From a virus: DNA of 64,000 bases. Below, one piece after another: positions 6,688-16,666 of this stretch. The number at the start of each line of letters is the position of its first letter. The first letter of the stretch is position 1. The notes under the pieces are model-generated. The model was not told where the DNA came from. It worked only from the letters and a program-made list of their open reading frames with translations, and did no database searches. The stretch lies in the IMG/VR virus record IMGVR_UViG_3300021420_000021, positions 30,267-94,266 of that record; one strand, written 5' to 3'. The position numbers were made by a program, and so were the translations under genes.

Positions 6688-7773
6688 ATGGCAACTTCAA
6701 ACAGCACTCTGACCTTGCAAGAATTAGTGGACGACTGTAAATCAATGGCCGATCTTGCGCCCGCGTTAGCGACAGGCGGATATTCTGATCAACCCGCGCT
6801 TTCAATCGCCAATGACGTGATGCAGAATATGGTCGCGGGCGGGCCTGAAGGTCAGCCGTTTAACTGGAAATGGAATCGCATGGTCGAGACTCCATTTTTC
6901 ATTAATTCGTGGCAGCAAGATTATTTCATCCCGAACCTTGTTACACTTGGATGGCTTGAAAGTTGCACCGCATCTTGTTTCTCTACGACACAATTTCCCA
7001 AGCCGATTTTACCGATTGAAGTAAAACGAGACTTGTTGATCGTTAGTTTACAGACTTCGCAAACTGCGAAGATTTGCTGGATGCAAAATGACACTATGTT
7101 GGCAGGAACTTGGGGGCAAACAGAACAAGCTTCAGCAACAGGATTGGCGAATCCGGGTCCGGGCGTTGTTATCACGAATCCGGCAAATCAGCCGTCAATG
7201 CCGATCAATCCTACGACACAGGTGAAAGACGCTTTTGGCAATTTGTGGGTTGTGACGACTTACGGGACTTGCGGCAGTTCGAATCCATTTGCGACGAATC
7301 TTAATCCAGCATTTCCGACATTGCAGAATCAAAGCATTGTATCGACTACAGTAAACGATGGAACTGTTGTTTGGACCGCAGTTAATCCGAAAGGTCAAGG
7401 ATTTCGAATCAATCCACTTCCCGGCCAAACCGGGCCAGTTTGGTTAATTCAACCAGTCGGCCAGAACCGAGTTCAAAGACTGACGAGTTACGGACAATTT
7501 CTTGATCCGATTCCAGATGATTTTTATACATTTTTCAAACAAGGATTTTTCGCCCAATGTTATCGCCGTTCGCCCGATCCAAAAGTCCGGGCGAAGTTCG
7601 AAATGGAATATCAGCTATGGCAAAAAGCATTAGTCAATGCCGTCAGACAAGGCGCACGAGAAATCGATGATTGGGGCTTTTATCCAACATCGAATGTCAT
7701 GGATGGAACTGGATACGGAGGTTGGGTTGGTGCAACGCCCGCACTACCGTATGGCCCCTGGCAAGGTTATTAG
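6688..7773 (+). CDS. Neck/adaptor (tail tubular A-like) virion protein
   Basis: 361 residues, start 19 bp after the terminator. It is paralogous in layout to 7972-8940: an N-terminal helical part (LQELVDDCKSMADL... ANDVMQNM), a beta-rich insert, and a C-terminal helical part (DFYTFFKQGFFAQCYRRS... FEMEYQLWQKAL). This helix-beta-helix layout and position after the capsid gene fit the head-tail adaptor/tail tubular protein A class of podoviruses. The middle segment (NPATQVKDAFGNLW, then VNDGTVVWTAV) resembles a repeated carbohydrate-binding-like insert also seen in the nozzle gene. Assignment by context. Confidence 0.5.
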   Translation: MATSNSTLTLQELVDDCKSMADLAPALATGGYSDQPALSIANDVMQNMVAGGPEGQPFNWKWNRMVETPFFINSWQQDYFIPNLVTLGWLESCTASCFSTTQFPKPILPIEVKRDLLIVSLQTSQTAKICWMQNDTMLAGTWGQTEQASATGLANPGPGVVITNPANQPSMPINPTTQVKDAFGNLWVVTTYGTCGSSNPFATNLNPAFPTLQNQSIVSTTVNDGTVVWTAVNPKGQGFRINPLPGQTGPVWLIQPVGQNRVQRLTSYGQFLDPIPDDFYTFFKQGFFAQCYRRSPDPKVRAKFEMEYQLWQKALVNAVRQGAREIDDWGFYPTSNVMDGTGYGGWVGATPALPYGPWQGY

Positions 7774-7805
7774 AATCAATAATTTACAGACAATTTCACT
7801 ATATT

Positions 7806-8030
7806 GTGTACAAAGATGTTGATCATGAGCATGAGAAACCCGGCACGCATCGTGGCATTCTTTGCGCATGGTGTAACACAGCACTCGGCAGATTAGAGCC
7901 GAATATGCAGAAAGTCTTAGAATATCTGGCCGAGTATGGAAAATACTACGAGCCTCCGCTAAAGGATTTAAATGCCCGCTTTGAGCACAATTACGCTAGA
8001 AATGACGATGGATTGGGCGAAACGCCTTAG
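7806..8030 (+). pseudogene. Truncated endonuclease VII-type gene remnant
   Basis: From GTG 7806 the frame encodes DHEHEKPGTHRGILCAWCN and LGRLEP, the second half of the endonuclease VII signature, followed by the usual short helix. The first zinc-binding Cys pair and the N-terminal half are missing, and no SD precedes it. The frame then runs 59 bp into the next virion gene. It looks like the eroded 3' end of a former homing gene between two neck genes; a short functional protein is less likely. Confidence 0.55.
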
Positions 8031-8940
8031 TTTTAACCGCAACTTTGGAATCGGTAATTCTCTTGAACCCGCGCTTACGTCTGCAAACATGGTCGCTCAG
8101 ACGATTCTTTCGCCTCCATTTGACTTCTGGTGGAATTCTCAAGAGATAAGCTTTACGTGTTCGACAGCGCCTCCGGTCGCGAACATTACAAACGTCGCGA
8201 TTACAAGTAAAATTGTAACTCTGTTGATGATAAATACGTTTGTTCAGAATGATCAAGTTTTAATCGCGTCTTTAGTGACTGCGGCGTTTCTTAATGGCGC
8301 AGTATTGACTGTTTTGACGGCATCGCCAACACAGATTACGGCTTATTTTAATCATGCCGACTATGTTTCTGCCGCCGATACAGGGACTGCAACAAAAAGC
8401 ACGACTCAAGATTATACAGTCAATATCCCTAATTTTTCTCACATCGAACATGCGTCTGTATACGATATATTTACGAACAGTCAGACGACCGGAACTGTCG
8501 GCAAGAAGTGGTGGGAACTAGAAGTAAAGAATAATCTGTCTTTAGATTCTACTCTCGGTCGGCCTCAGTTTATCAATCCGCAATTTGAAGATGTTAATAG
8601 TAACGTTACATTTCGAATGATGCCTGCGCCGAGTCAGAATTACCCTGTCGCACTTCACGTTCAGTTAGCGCCGCCGTTGTTTACGAGTTTGAATCAAACA
8701 TGGTCGCCGCTTCCTGACTTTATGCAACACATTTATTCATGGGGTTTTTTAAGTCTGATGTGGGCCTTTGCGGATGATCCGCGTGTTGGTTTCGCGAATC
8801 AAAAATTTACATCTAGTCTGCTCGCCCGCGCAGATGGGCTATCTCAAGAAGAACGCGACACGTTTCTCAACAATTGGAATATGTTGACTGGAACACAGCA
8901 ACAACAACGAGCACAAGGAACGCAGATGCGAGGTATGTAG
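7972..8940 (+). CDS. Neck/adaptor-like virion protein, paralogue of 6688-7773
   Basis: 322 residues; AAGGA sits 5 nt before the ATG. N-terminal helices (LEPALTSANMVAQTIL), then PFDFWWNSQEISF, a beta-rich middle, and a C-terminal helical part (LPDFMQHIYSWGFLSLMWAFADDPR) parallel the 6688 gene. Together they would form parts of the portal-proximal neck. It shares a TAGTG overlap with the next gene. Confidence 0.5.
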   Translation: MPALSTITLEMTMDWAKRLSFNRNFGIGNSLEPALTSANMVAQTILSPPFDFWWNSQEISFTCSTAPPVANITNVAITSKIVTLLMINTFVQNDQVLIASLVTAAFLNGAVLTVLTASPTQITAYFNHADYVSAADTGTATKSTTQDYTVNIPNFSHIEHASVYDIFTNSQTTGTVGKKWWELEVKNNLSLDSTLGRPQFINPQFEDVNSNVTFRMMPAPSQNYPVALHVQLAPPLFTSLNQTWSPLPDFMQHIYSWGFLSLMWAFADDPRVGFANQKFTSSLLARADGLSQEERDTFLNNWNMLTGTQQQQRAQGTQMRGM

Positions 8941-9254
8941 TGGCTCAACGACAGATCATAAATGGCGGCTTCCAGCTTCCTAACGGGTCGCCACTAGCAC
9001 TCGGGTATTTAAAAATGCGGTTAAATGTTGATGCTACGACCGGAGTAGATCAGATTGTCGCGGGCCGAGTTGTAACTGTTCCACTTGATAGTAATGGGAA
9101 TATATCTGGCGCAGTTTTAGTTTGGCCGAATGATCAGCTTATTCCAATTAATACGGTTTATGTAACTCAAGCATTTAGCGCATCAGGTCAACTATGTTGG
9201 CATGAAGAATTAAGCATTCCTTCGGGCGCAGGATCATATAGTTTGTCAGGATAA
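8940..9254 (+). CDS. Small beta-rich virion protein
   Basis: 104 residues from GTG 8940, overlapping the preceding TAG and preceded by GAGG. The pattern INGGFQLPNGSPLALGYLKMRL with a later VWPNDQLIP also occurs at the start of the next gene, so the two share an N-terminal domain. Likely a tail or fibre-attachment component. No enzyme motif. Confidence 0.55.
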   Translation: MAQRQIINGGFQLPNGSPLALGYLKMRLNVDATTGVDQIVAGRVVTVPLDSNGNISGAVLVWPNDQLIPINTVYVTQAFSASGQLCWHEELSIPSGAGSYSLSG

Positions 9255-9262
9255 GGAAATAC

Positions 9263-10447
9263 ATGTCAGCACCAACTAAGGTCCAGCTTATCGGCGGACA
9301 TTTTCAAGACCTTTCCGGAAATGTTTTAGCAAATGGTTATCTTCGGATGTTTCTTAGTTCTGATGAATTGGTAACAGGGGTCGGCTTTATTTGCAGCGGT
9401 GTTTTTGTACAAATACAATTAGATTCTGCGGGAAGTGTTGCAAGTTCAACAAGCACGCCGCCTGCTGCAAATCAGTTTGTTTGGGGCAATGATCAAATGG
9501 CCCCGACTAATAGTTATTATCGTGTTTTTGGCTATGCCGCAAGCGGGCAACTTGCTTTCGGCCCCGATAATCAGCAAGTTATCGGCAATGGCGGAACGTT
9601 CGATGTCGGTACTTGGATACCAAATTCTGTCATAAGTTGGCAACCGCCGATTCAGCCGTTAACACTTGAAGTAAACAGTGTATTAGCTGGATCACAAACG
9701 CTATTGAATCTTAACGCAGGATCAGGAATAACTTTGACCGATAATGGATCGGGTCAAGTTACTGTCGCATCTAGTCTCGCAGCGCTATTATTAGAAACGA
9801 ACGGAACGCCGAATACATCGCAGACATTATTGAATTTAGCCGCAGGTACAGGTATTACGATTACAAATCCTAGCGGCGGTGAAGTTTTGATTTCGTCTAC
9901 TACATCTGGATCACCTTCCGGATCGAATGTAATATTTATCGATGAAGCACAAAAAAATGCAGGTTCCGGATTTAATGGCGCAGCTACTGATTGTATTATT
10001 GTTCGAGTTCCTGCTAGTTCTGTAGCCGCAATAGGTAGTAAAGTCATAGTTACGATCAATTTTTCTGCGCTCGGATCAAGTTCAATAAAGATGACTCCTG
10101 TATTACGACGGACTCTTCCGGGCGGAACAGCTTTTACCGATACGACTGCAATTACATTTGGTGGCAGCGCTACGCCTACTTTTACAGGAAGTACTTTAAC
10201 GTATACATCAGACGATGTTTCTTGTACTATCGATAGTGCCCATGATAATTATTTCATATTTAATGAAACAACTGTGACAGGTACGCCCGCCTACTATACT
10301 TTTGTAGAAAATTATATTACTAAATGTAGCGGAGAAGTAACTAACGGCGTGAATTATTCTACCGTGTCATCGATACCGAGTTTACCGACTTTGCTCAGTT
10401 TGTTGTCTACACAAAGTACTCTTGTTTCAAGTATCGTAATTGGATAA
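9263..10447 (+). CDS. Tail fibre-like virion protein
   Basis: 394 residues. Residues ~1-125 repeat the domain of the preceding protein (GGHFQDLSGNVLANGYLRM; VWGNDQMAP). Then come two related segments, LNAGSGITLTDNGSGQVTV and LAAGTGITITNPSGGEVLI, the short beta repeats found in trimeric phage fibre shafts. The C-terminal ~180 residues are beta-rich with no catalytic motif. Probably a fibre or appendage next to the tail nozzle. Confidence 0.55.
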   Translation: MSAPTKVQLIGGHFQDLSGNVLANGYLRMFLSSDELVTGVGFICSGVFVQIQLDSAGSVASSTSTPPAANQFVWGNDQMAPTNSYYRVFGYAASGQLAFGPDNQQVIGNGGTFDVGTWIPNSVISWQPPIQPLTLEVNSVLAGSQTLLNLNAGSGITLTDNGSGQVTVASSLAALLLETNGTPNTSQTLLNLAAGTGITITNPSGGEVLISSTTSGSPSGSNVIFIDEAQKNAGSGFNGAATDCIIVRVPASSVAAIGSKVIVTINFSALGSSSIKMTPVLRRTLPGGTAFTDTTAITFGGSATPTFTGSTLTYTSDDVSCTIDSAHDNYFIFNETTVTGTPAYYTFVENYITKCSGEVTNGVNYSTVSSIPSLPTLLSLLSTQSTLVSSIVIG

Positions 10448-10456
10448 GGAAAGTAA

Positions 10457-13400
10457 ATGTCGAACGCGTTGCAGGCCGCTGGCGCTCAGCCGGACAAACA
10501 AACTAAATTCACAAATTTATATACAGGCCGTTTCTTTTCAGGAATCTGGACAAATCGTTCTCCATTACGTGATGCTGCTTCGACTCGAATAGAAGAAAAG
10601 TTTTACGGGCCACGTGGCGATGCAATGATCGCGGGATCGAACGTCGAAATTACGAATAGGCTGACTTTAGGTCGAAGACCCGGAAATCCGGTTTACGACA
10701 ATGTTAATACTTTTACTAATGTTCTGAGTTTTGACGATTTTCGTATCAGCAAGGGCTTATCTGACATTTTCGGAACGGTGACCGAACAAGTCGATACAAT
10801 GATCGACACAAGCGCTGCTCTATTTGCCGAGAATAGTGCTTTTGTTCTTCAAGGCGGCGTCAATCCAACGACAGTATTTACGAAGTCTCCCGGCGCGGGA
10901 CAAAGTTATGGAATTCAAGTCGGAAACGAATGGTATTTTGGCAACGGCGCGGATAATAAAAAGTGGCTTCAGTCTTTATTTGTTCGATCAAGTGCAAGCA
11001 ATAATGCGACTTTAAATCTTAATTCGTATCCGTTCATGGATACATTTTTGATTAGTAATCCGACGACGAATCCGCAGATTCAGCAATTAATTGGTGCCGC
11101 TGTTCAATCGGGCGCGTCAGGTTCAGTCAATAATATTAACGTCACGAACGTCGTTTTGACGAATGAAGTGTTGACACTTACGACTTCCGCCGCTCCGTTT
11201 ACGACACAGCCTATTGGCACGCAGTTTATGCTATGGGGATTTACAAATCCTGCTACGACATTTTTGAACGGTTCGACTATTACTTTGACTGTCGCTTGGT
11301 CGGGAACGACTATTACTGCGACTTGGACCGGAACGCACGCAAATATGTCGCAGGCGGATACAGCGGTCATTCAAATTGAAAAAGGTGGTACGAACTCTGT
11401 TACAAATACACTTGTACTCGGTCCTACGGTTCCGACATGGGGAACAGTTGCGCCAAGTGCCGCTAACGATTTCATGGGCAGTGTAACGATTGACGGACAG
11501 GCGATTTGGGTCAATCGTGGAATAACTGTCGAAAATTGGGGATTAGCAGCACCGACTGAAGATTTGACTTCAGGTCCGGGCGGAATTTCGTTAACTGGTG
11601 CGGCTTCAGGATTTTCTCCAAATACGTTTTTTGCTCCAGCAAGTGTATTCATAGACCCTAATGGTAATTTATGGGAAGTGACAACCGGAGGCAAATCTGG
11701 CGCAACTGAACCTGCTTGGCCCGCTTCGCCTACGTTTAGTGTAAAGCATGACATTTTTGCAGTTTCAGTCGCAGCTAACGTCGCGACTATATATTGTACG
11801 ACTTTGCCGAGTCCGGGTCAAAGTGTGCAACTTTTCGGGTTACAACAAGCGAACGGAAATGGCGGCGCGCCGAATCTCAACGGCGTGACTTTGACCGTCG
11901 CGACAACCGGAGCAAATTTCTTTACTGCGCCTTTTACGTTCTCAGGGACTTATCCGGCGACTGGTGATGGCGCGGATCAAGGATATGCTATATTTTATGG
12001 TACGACTCAAGCAGACGGAAGTGTAGTCTGGACAAGTCTGCAAAGCGCCGCATCGATGGTTTGGGCTGCGCATACGCATTATCATCAAGATGATTTTTTA
12101 GTCGCGCCTACAGGGTCGAGTACATCGTTATTTCGGTTAAGCAAGAATACGCAACCGTTTATTCAGTCTGATGGAGCGCTATTAAGTACTCTTTATCCAA
12201 CGTATAATTCAAGCCCGATAACCGGATCGTTTAACGCGATTGCAAATCCGATAACTATTAATTCTTGGGCGGATAATTCTAATCCCGCCCGAGGGTTTAA
12301 CGGCGCGTTTAGTCAATCGTATTTATCGGTTCCGACATCCGGATCAGCCGCTGTTTCTACGCCTGTTCCGGGGTCTTTATACGCCGTAACAAATTCGACA
12401 GCAGGCGGCGGACCCGAACAAAGCGGGCCGAACGTCTACTTCTTTGCCGTCAACGGCGCGGGCGAAATAGGTGCGTCAACAGATAGCGGACAAGCTCAAA
12501 ATTGGGAAGCTTCGTTTATTTGTAAAATTTACATTCCTGCTCCCGGAACTTATACGTTTTCTCTTTTACACGATGATGGTGCTTTTTTTTCATTCGATAA
12601 TATTTCTACTTCTGCGTTTTTGACTATTGGTTCGCAGACGAATGTTCCGCCAACGTTTTCCGGATCAGGCGGAAAAACTGCTATTCAAGGTTATACCGGA
12701 GTTGTCGGAAATAATAACTCCGGCGTTACTACAGATTCAGCGACTTGGAGATTTCCAACAGCAGGCGATTACACATTAGAAATTAATTGGAAAGCTTGGC
12801 AAAACGCAGAAGAGATGATTTTTACTTGCCAGAGTTTTAATCTTGCAAGCAGTCCCGACGAATCCGGAACAAATCAACCTGCTTGGCCCGCTTTTACGAC
12901 TACTGGAGCGACCGCGAGTACGACGACTGGAATTACGTTTGGTACAGGCGACGTTATCAAAGAAGCAGGCGGTCAGTATACGTGGAGCAATTTAGGTCCG
13001 ACGAGCGCATATAATGTCTGGTTTGCAAATACGACTTATACCGTGTCAGGAACGCCGATTGTTGATACGAATGGAAATGAACAGCTTCCAATTCAACCCG
13101 GCGTAACTGGATCGACTGCGCCTGTATTCAACGGGACATTGAACGGGATTACGACGATATCCGGATCAACGTTACAGTTTATCAACGCCGGAGGTGTGCC
13201 AATTCAGCCGAACACTCCGGGAAAGATTACGGCTACGAGCGCCCAAGGTTGGATTTATGGGATCGCACTTGTCAATACGTTAGATAATACTGTTTCGAAT
13301 ATTGGGCCGATAGGCCCGCCGAACAGCGCAGGCGGTGTAGGAACAGGGCCACTTATTAGCGGACAAGTTACGTTCTCTCCGGGTGCGGGATTGCCAACTG

Positions 13401-15355
13401 ATCTGACTCAAATCGATCCACAAGCTGATTACGTAGCTATTTTTAGAACGACTGACGGTTTTTCGACTTTGTTACTTATACCGAGTAACGGAAATACCGA
13501 TTATACTGTTCCGTTGACTCAGTATTTACAAAGTGGTTATGTTGATACGACGCCCGATACAGGCTTAGATACGCTCATTCAAGCTGCCGCAGCCGGAGAA
13601 AACACCCCTCCGCTACCGGGCGCGGTTAATCTGACGTATCATTTAAACCGTATTTGGTACTCAATCGGCAATACTGTATATTATACAACCGGGCCGTTAG
13701 CGCCAGTAGGAAACGGTATTAATGGAACTTCGCCATTGAACTTTGACGGTGTGACTTCTTTAATCACTCGATTAGTTCCATCTTCGATAGGCATGTTAGT
13801 GTTCACCGTTTCGGATATTTATATAATCCCGAATCAGGGCAGAACGATTCTTCCGAGTCTTCCGTATGTTCCGGGCGTAGGATTGTCGAGCTATAATGCT
13901 CTTGATATATCAGGGCCGTTAGTCGGCTTCTTTTCGACTGATCATCAGTTTATTAACTTCAATCCTAGCGCGGGCGTCAACATCGTTTCGATGCCAATTG
14001 GCGACCAGTTCCGTAAGAACACCGGACAACCGGGAACATCTTGGAACCCGAAAAATGTCTACGTCGCTTGGTATGTCAACGGCGAAGACATGGGATGGTT
14101 TGTTGCGGACGGCGTTAATGGGTGGTATAGGCTGATTAACAATCCCGCACCCGATTTCGGGCAAAGCTGGAGTCCGTTTGCCACAATTGTAAACGGCGTA
14201 AAAGCTATTAAATCTGTTGAAACCGCTCCGGGAGTACATAATTTACTTCTAGGCCCGTCTTCTTCAGCACCTATTAATCCTTCTCAGTTAGGATCAGCCG
14301 GGAATTACGCACTACTCGCGTATTCTGGAATTACAAATACAGGTTCGTCTGTCATCTTCGGGAATGTTGGTACTGTGACTGCAACGGTTACTCCGGGTGG
14401 ATGGACTCTTGTTCCGCCATCAGTCATAGATAACGCAGACGCAGCAACAGCCGAAGTCGCCGCTCTTGCCGCGTATAATTTTTACGCAGCATTGACGCCA
14501 ACGAAATCCGGGCTGTCTAATCTTTCGACAGGCGGAAACGGAAGTACAGCTTCGACCTATACAGCCGGAGTTTACGCCGGAGCGTCGAGTTTGTCGATGC
14601 CGACAGGAATTACTCTTGATGGCCAAGGTAATACTAATTCTATATTCGTATTCCAAGCCGGATCGACTGTAAATCTTGCGTCCGGACAATCGGTCAATCT
14701 TATTAACGGCGCACAAGCAAGCAACGTATTCTGGGTCGTTGGTACTTCGCTAACAACTGTTGCAACAAGTACAATGGTCGGGACAATTCTTGCTCAAATA
14801 TCTGTCACATTAGGCGGCGGAATTTTGAACGGGCGTGCTCTTGCTGGAATCGGCGGATCAAGCGGGGCGGTAACTATTTCTGCCGCAACTGCGATTACTA
14901 TTTCAGCCGGATTGCCGACAGGTTCCGGATTTATTCGATTTAGAAATCTTGATGCTTCTTCCGATGGCGGAACAGGATTGACGAACGGATTGACTTATCC
15001 TGCATACGGAGTATTCGGATCATACGTACTCGCGCAACCCGGTCAAGTCGCGCAAGTTGCATTCGTTACGACTGACTCAGTAAATACGGGAAGTCCGTTA
15101 ATTTTAGGGCTTTTGATAGACGAAGCTTTGCCTTATTTTACCGGAAGTTTTGAGATGTTGAAGAACTGGACGACCGATCCTCCGGGATTACCCGCCAGTA
15201 AATCAATTCTCGGACAACGCTTTTATTTGTCTGAGCTTCCCAATTCCGCAGCGGCGTTACGCCATATGCAAATCATGTGCCAATGGCCTAGCGAAAGTGC
15301 GCTTAATGAATTGCAGAGCTTTACGGTATTTGGCGATTATGTTCAGGAGCAGTAG
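10457..15355 (+). CDS. Giant tail nozzle/hub protein with PA14-like and DUF3494 domains
   Basis: 1632 residues, SD AAGGAAAG. The N-terminus (WTNRSPLRDAASTRIEEKFY; TNRLTLGRRPGNPVYD) resembles tail tubular B/nozzle proteins, which start with a pass describing inputs from many samples of a ring. Residues ~680-815 look PA14-like (YIPAPGTYTFSLLHDDGAFF; GDYTLEINWKAWQNAEEM), a carbohydrate-binding fold. Residues ~1276-1488 are a complete DUF3494 domain (SGITNTGSSV; IFVFQAGSTV; NVFWVVG; NGRALAG). It sits between LLLGPSS and a GSGFIRFRN segment, as if inserted in a continuous domain. Position before the ejection-protein genes supports a tail role. Surface recognition by the inserts is inferred. Confidence 0.65.
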   Translation: MSNALQAAGAQPDKQTKFTNLYTGRFFSGIWTNRSPLRDAASTRIEEKFYGPRGDAMIAGSNVEITNRLTLGRRPGNPVYDNVNTFTNVLSFDDFRISKGLSDIFGTVTEQVDTMIDTSAALFAENSAFVLQGGVNPTTVFTKSPGAGQSYGIQVGNEWYFGNGADNKKWLQSLFVRSSASNNATLNLNSYPFMDTFLISNPTTNPQIQQLIGAAVQSGASGSVNNINVTNVVLTNEVLTLTTSAAPFTTQPIGTQFMLWGFTNPATTFLNGSTITLTVAWSGTTITATWTGTHANMSQADTAVIQIEKGGTNSVTNTLVLGPTVPTWGTVAPSAANDFMGSVTIDGQAIWVNRGITVENWGLAAPTEDLTSGPGGISLTGAASGFSPNTFFAPASVFIDPNGNLWEVTTGGKSGATEPAWPASPTFSVKHDIFAVSVAANVATIYCTTLPSPGQSVQLFGLQQANGNGGAPNLNGVTLTVATTGANFFTAPFTFSGTYPATGDGADQGYAIFYGTTQADGSVVWTSLQSAASMVWAAHTHYHQDDFLVAPTGSSTSLFRLSKNTQPFIQSDGALLSTLYPTYNSSPITGSFNAIANPITINSWADNSNPARGFNGAFSQSYLSVPTSGSAAVSTPVPGSLYAVTNSTAGGGPEQSGPNVYFFAVNGAGEIGASTDSGQAQNWEASFICKIYIPAPGTYTFSLLHDDGAFFSFDNISTSAFLTIGSQTNVPPTFSGSGGKTAIQGYTGVVGNNNSGVTTDSATWRFPTAGDYTLEINWKAWQNAEEMIFTCQSFNLASSPDESGTNQPAWPAFTTTGATASTTTGITFGTGDVIKEAGGQYTWSNLGPTSAYNVWFANTTYTVSGTPIVDTNGNEQLPIQPGVTGSTAPVFNGTLNGITTISGSTLQFINAGGVPIQPNTPGKITATSAQGWIYGIALVNTLDNTVSNIGPIGPPNSAGGVGTGPLISGQVTFSPGAGLPTDLTQIDPQADYVAIFRTTDGFSTLLLIPSNGNTDYTVPLTQYLQSGYVDTTPDTGLDTLIQAAAAGENTPPLPGAVNLTYHLNRIWYSIGNTVYYTTGPLAPVGNGINGTSPLNFDGVTSLITRLVPSSIGMLVFTVSDIYIIPNQGRTILPSLPYVPGVGLSSYNALDISGPLVGFFSTDHQFINFNPSAGVNIVSMPIGDQFRKNTGQPGTSWNPKNVYVAWYVNGEDMGWFVADGVNGWYRLINNPAPDFGQSWSPFATIVNGVKAIKSVETAPGVHNLLLGPSSSAPINPSQLGSAGNYALLAYSGITNTGSSVIFGNVGTVTATVTPGGWTLVPPSVIDNADAATAEVAALAAYNFYAALTPTKSGLSNLSTGGNGSTASTYTAGVYAGASSLSMPTGITLDGQGNTNSIFVFQAGSTVNLASGQSVNLINGAQASNVFWVVGTSLTTVATSTMVGTILAQISVTLGGGILNGRALAGIGGSSGAVTISAATAITISAGLPTGSGFIRFRNLDASSDGGTGLTNGLTYPAYGVFGSYVLAQPGQVAQVAFVTTDSVNTGSPLILGLLIDEALPYFTGSFEMLKNWTTDPPGLPASKSILGQRFYLSELPNSAAALRHMQIMCQWPSESALNELQSFTVFGDYVQEQ

Positions 15356-15358
15356 CAT

Positions 15359-16084
15359 ATGCCCTCGATAAAAGATGCTGTTAACGCAAATCTCGAAGGA
15401 TATGCGCCAGCAGCAAAATTGCCTGTCATATATGAGATGATCAATAACGACAAGCCAAGGGCCAACCCTGCAATTCGTTGTCCCTTGCCGCCATTTAATC
15501 TTGATCCTGATACGTTACGTCAATTTGAAACAGGAAATTCATCGCCGCAAATTCGTGTTCTTCCTGTTCCGGCGCAAACTGGAAATACGACAACGATTAT
15601 TAAATCAGGCGGATTTATCGGAAGTATTGGAACTTCATCTTCGAGTTCTAGTTCCGGATCGGGTTCAGGCGGATCGGGCGGTTCCGGATCGAATAATCTT
15701 ACGCTTAAAAGTGTTGTTCTTACGACCGGATCGATTGCAGTCGGTGGAAGTTTTCTTGGAACAGCGCTAATGGCGAAGTCGTTTCAATTAATTTCTTTGA
15801 CTACGAATCAACCTTGCGATGTGCGAATTTACGGCGCAGCCGCAATTCAATCATTTGACGCAACTCGGGCGATAGATGCGCCCGTTCCGGCAGAAGTGTC
15901 AGATAATATTATTGCCGATGTAATTTTTGACACATTGCCGTTTACGTGGGGCTTCCAAAACGCCGCAGGCGCAAACCAAGACCTTCCGCAGAGTACAAAT
16001 GTTTATGTCAGTGTTTTAAATACCGGAAACACAACGTTGTCGCCTGTACAAGTGACGATCAGCTACGTAGCCTTAGAATCTTAG
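15359..16084 (+). CDS. Virion protein with Ser/Gly linker
   Basis: 241 residues, ATG three bases after the nozzle stop, SD AGGAG. A short N-terminal part (~1-85) is joined by a flexible Ser/Gly linker (~95-115) to a beta-sandwich-like C-terminal domain. The architecture fits an appendage anchored by its N-terminus with a displayed C-terminal domain. No catalytic motif is seen. Confidence 0.5.
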   Translation: MPSIKDAVNANLEGYAPAAKLPVIYEMINNDKPRANPAIRCPLPPFNLDPDTLRQFETGNSSPQIRVLPVPAQTGNTTTIIKSGGFIGSIGTSSSSSSSGSGSGGSGGSGSNNLTLKSVVLTTGSIAVGGSFLGTALMAKSFQLISLTTNQPCDVRIYGAAAIQSFDATRAIDAPVPAEVSDNIIADVIFDTLPFTWGFQNAAGANQDLPQSTNVYVSVLNTGNTTLSPVQVTISYVALES

Positions 16085-16095
16085 GAGACACAACC

Positions 16096-16659
16096 GTGGG
16101 AAATCGCCAAGTCTGGCCTTCGAGCCTGTTTCCTCTTCGTGGAGATTTGAGTGCCGAAGCAGGCGCAACGACAGTCAAAGTTATCGGAATCCAAGGCACG
16201 CCCGTCTCTAACGTCGCGCCGACTACGACGAATCAGACATTGATTTATAATAGTGGGACTAATCAATACGCGCCGGGAATTCTTTTACCCGAACTCGTTG
16301 CTTCTGTCGATTTAACCCGATTACATGCAAACGCGTCCGGAACACTTTATGCGAATGCGGCAGTTTCGGGCCAATATGACATCGGCGCTTATGTAGTCTG
16401 TACACAATCGTCGTCTGTTGGCGACATTCCGGGAATTCTTATTACGTGGACCGACGCGGATACAGGAATTGTAAAAACGAATGAGATAACAAGTCCGACA
16501 GATGGAACTGTAGTTGGAAATTATAATAGCGGACTAATGCGAGTTAGCGCCGAAATTGCGACGAATATTAATTGGGCGACGACAGGATATGTCGGCTATG
16601 TCGCTTATGGCGACGTATTTTATTCGCTTCATTTGAGTTGTGTTCTTGTGTCGGTGTAG
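16096..16659 (+). CDS. Beta-rich virion protein
   Basis: 187 residues from GTG 16096 behind TTAGGAGACA; an open frame continues upstream inside the previous gene but has no SD. Entirely beta-rich (LLPELVASVDL; YDIGAYVVCTQ; SAEIATNINWATTGYVGY). Probably a small tail or fibre component, part of the same operon. Confidence 0.5.
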   Translation: MGNRQVWPSSLFPLRGDLSAEAGATTVKVIGIQGTPVSNVAPTTTNQTLIYNSGTNQYAPGILLPELVASVDLTRLHANASGTLYANAAVSGQYDIGAYVVCTQSSSVGDIPGILITWTDADTGIVKTNEITSPTDGTVVGNYNSGLMRVSAEIATNINWATTGYVGYVAYGDVFYSLHLSCVLVSV

Positions 16660-16666
16660 GAGGATT

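Noticed and set aside
7270-7300. TTCGAATCC resembling a tRNA T-loop
   Set aside because: It lies inside a clear virion gene and has no acceptor or anticodon arms around it; no tRNA was found in the window.
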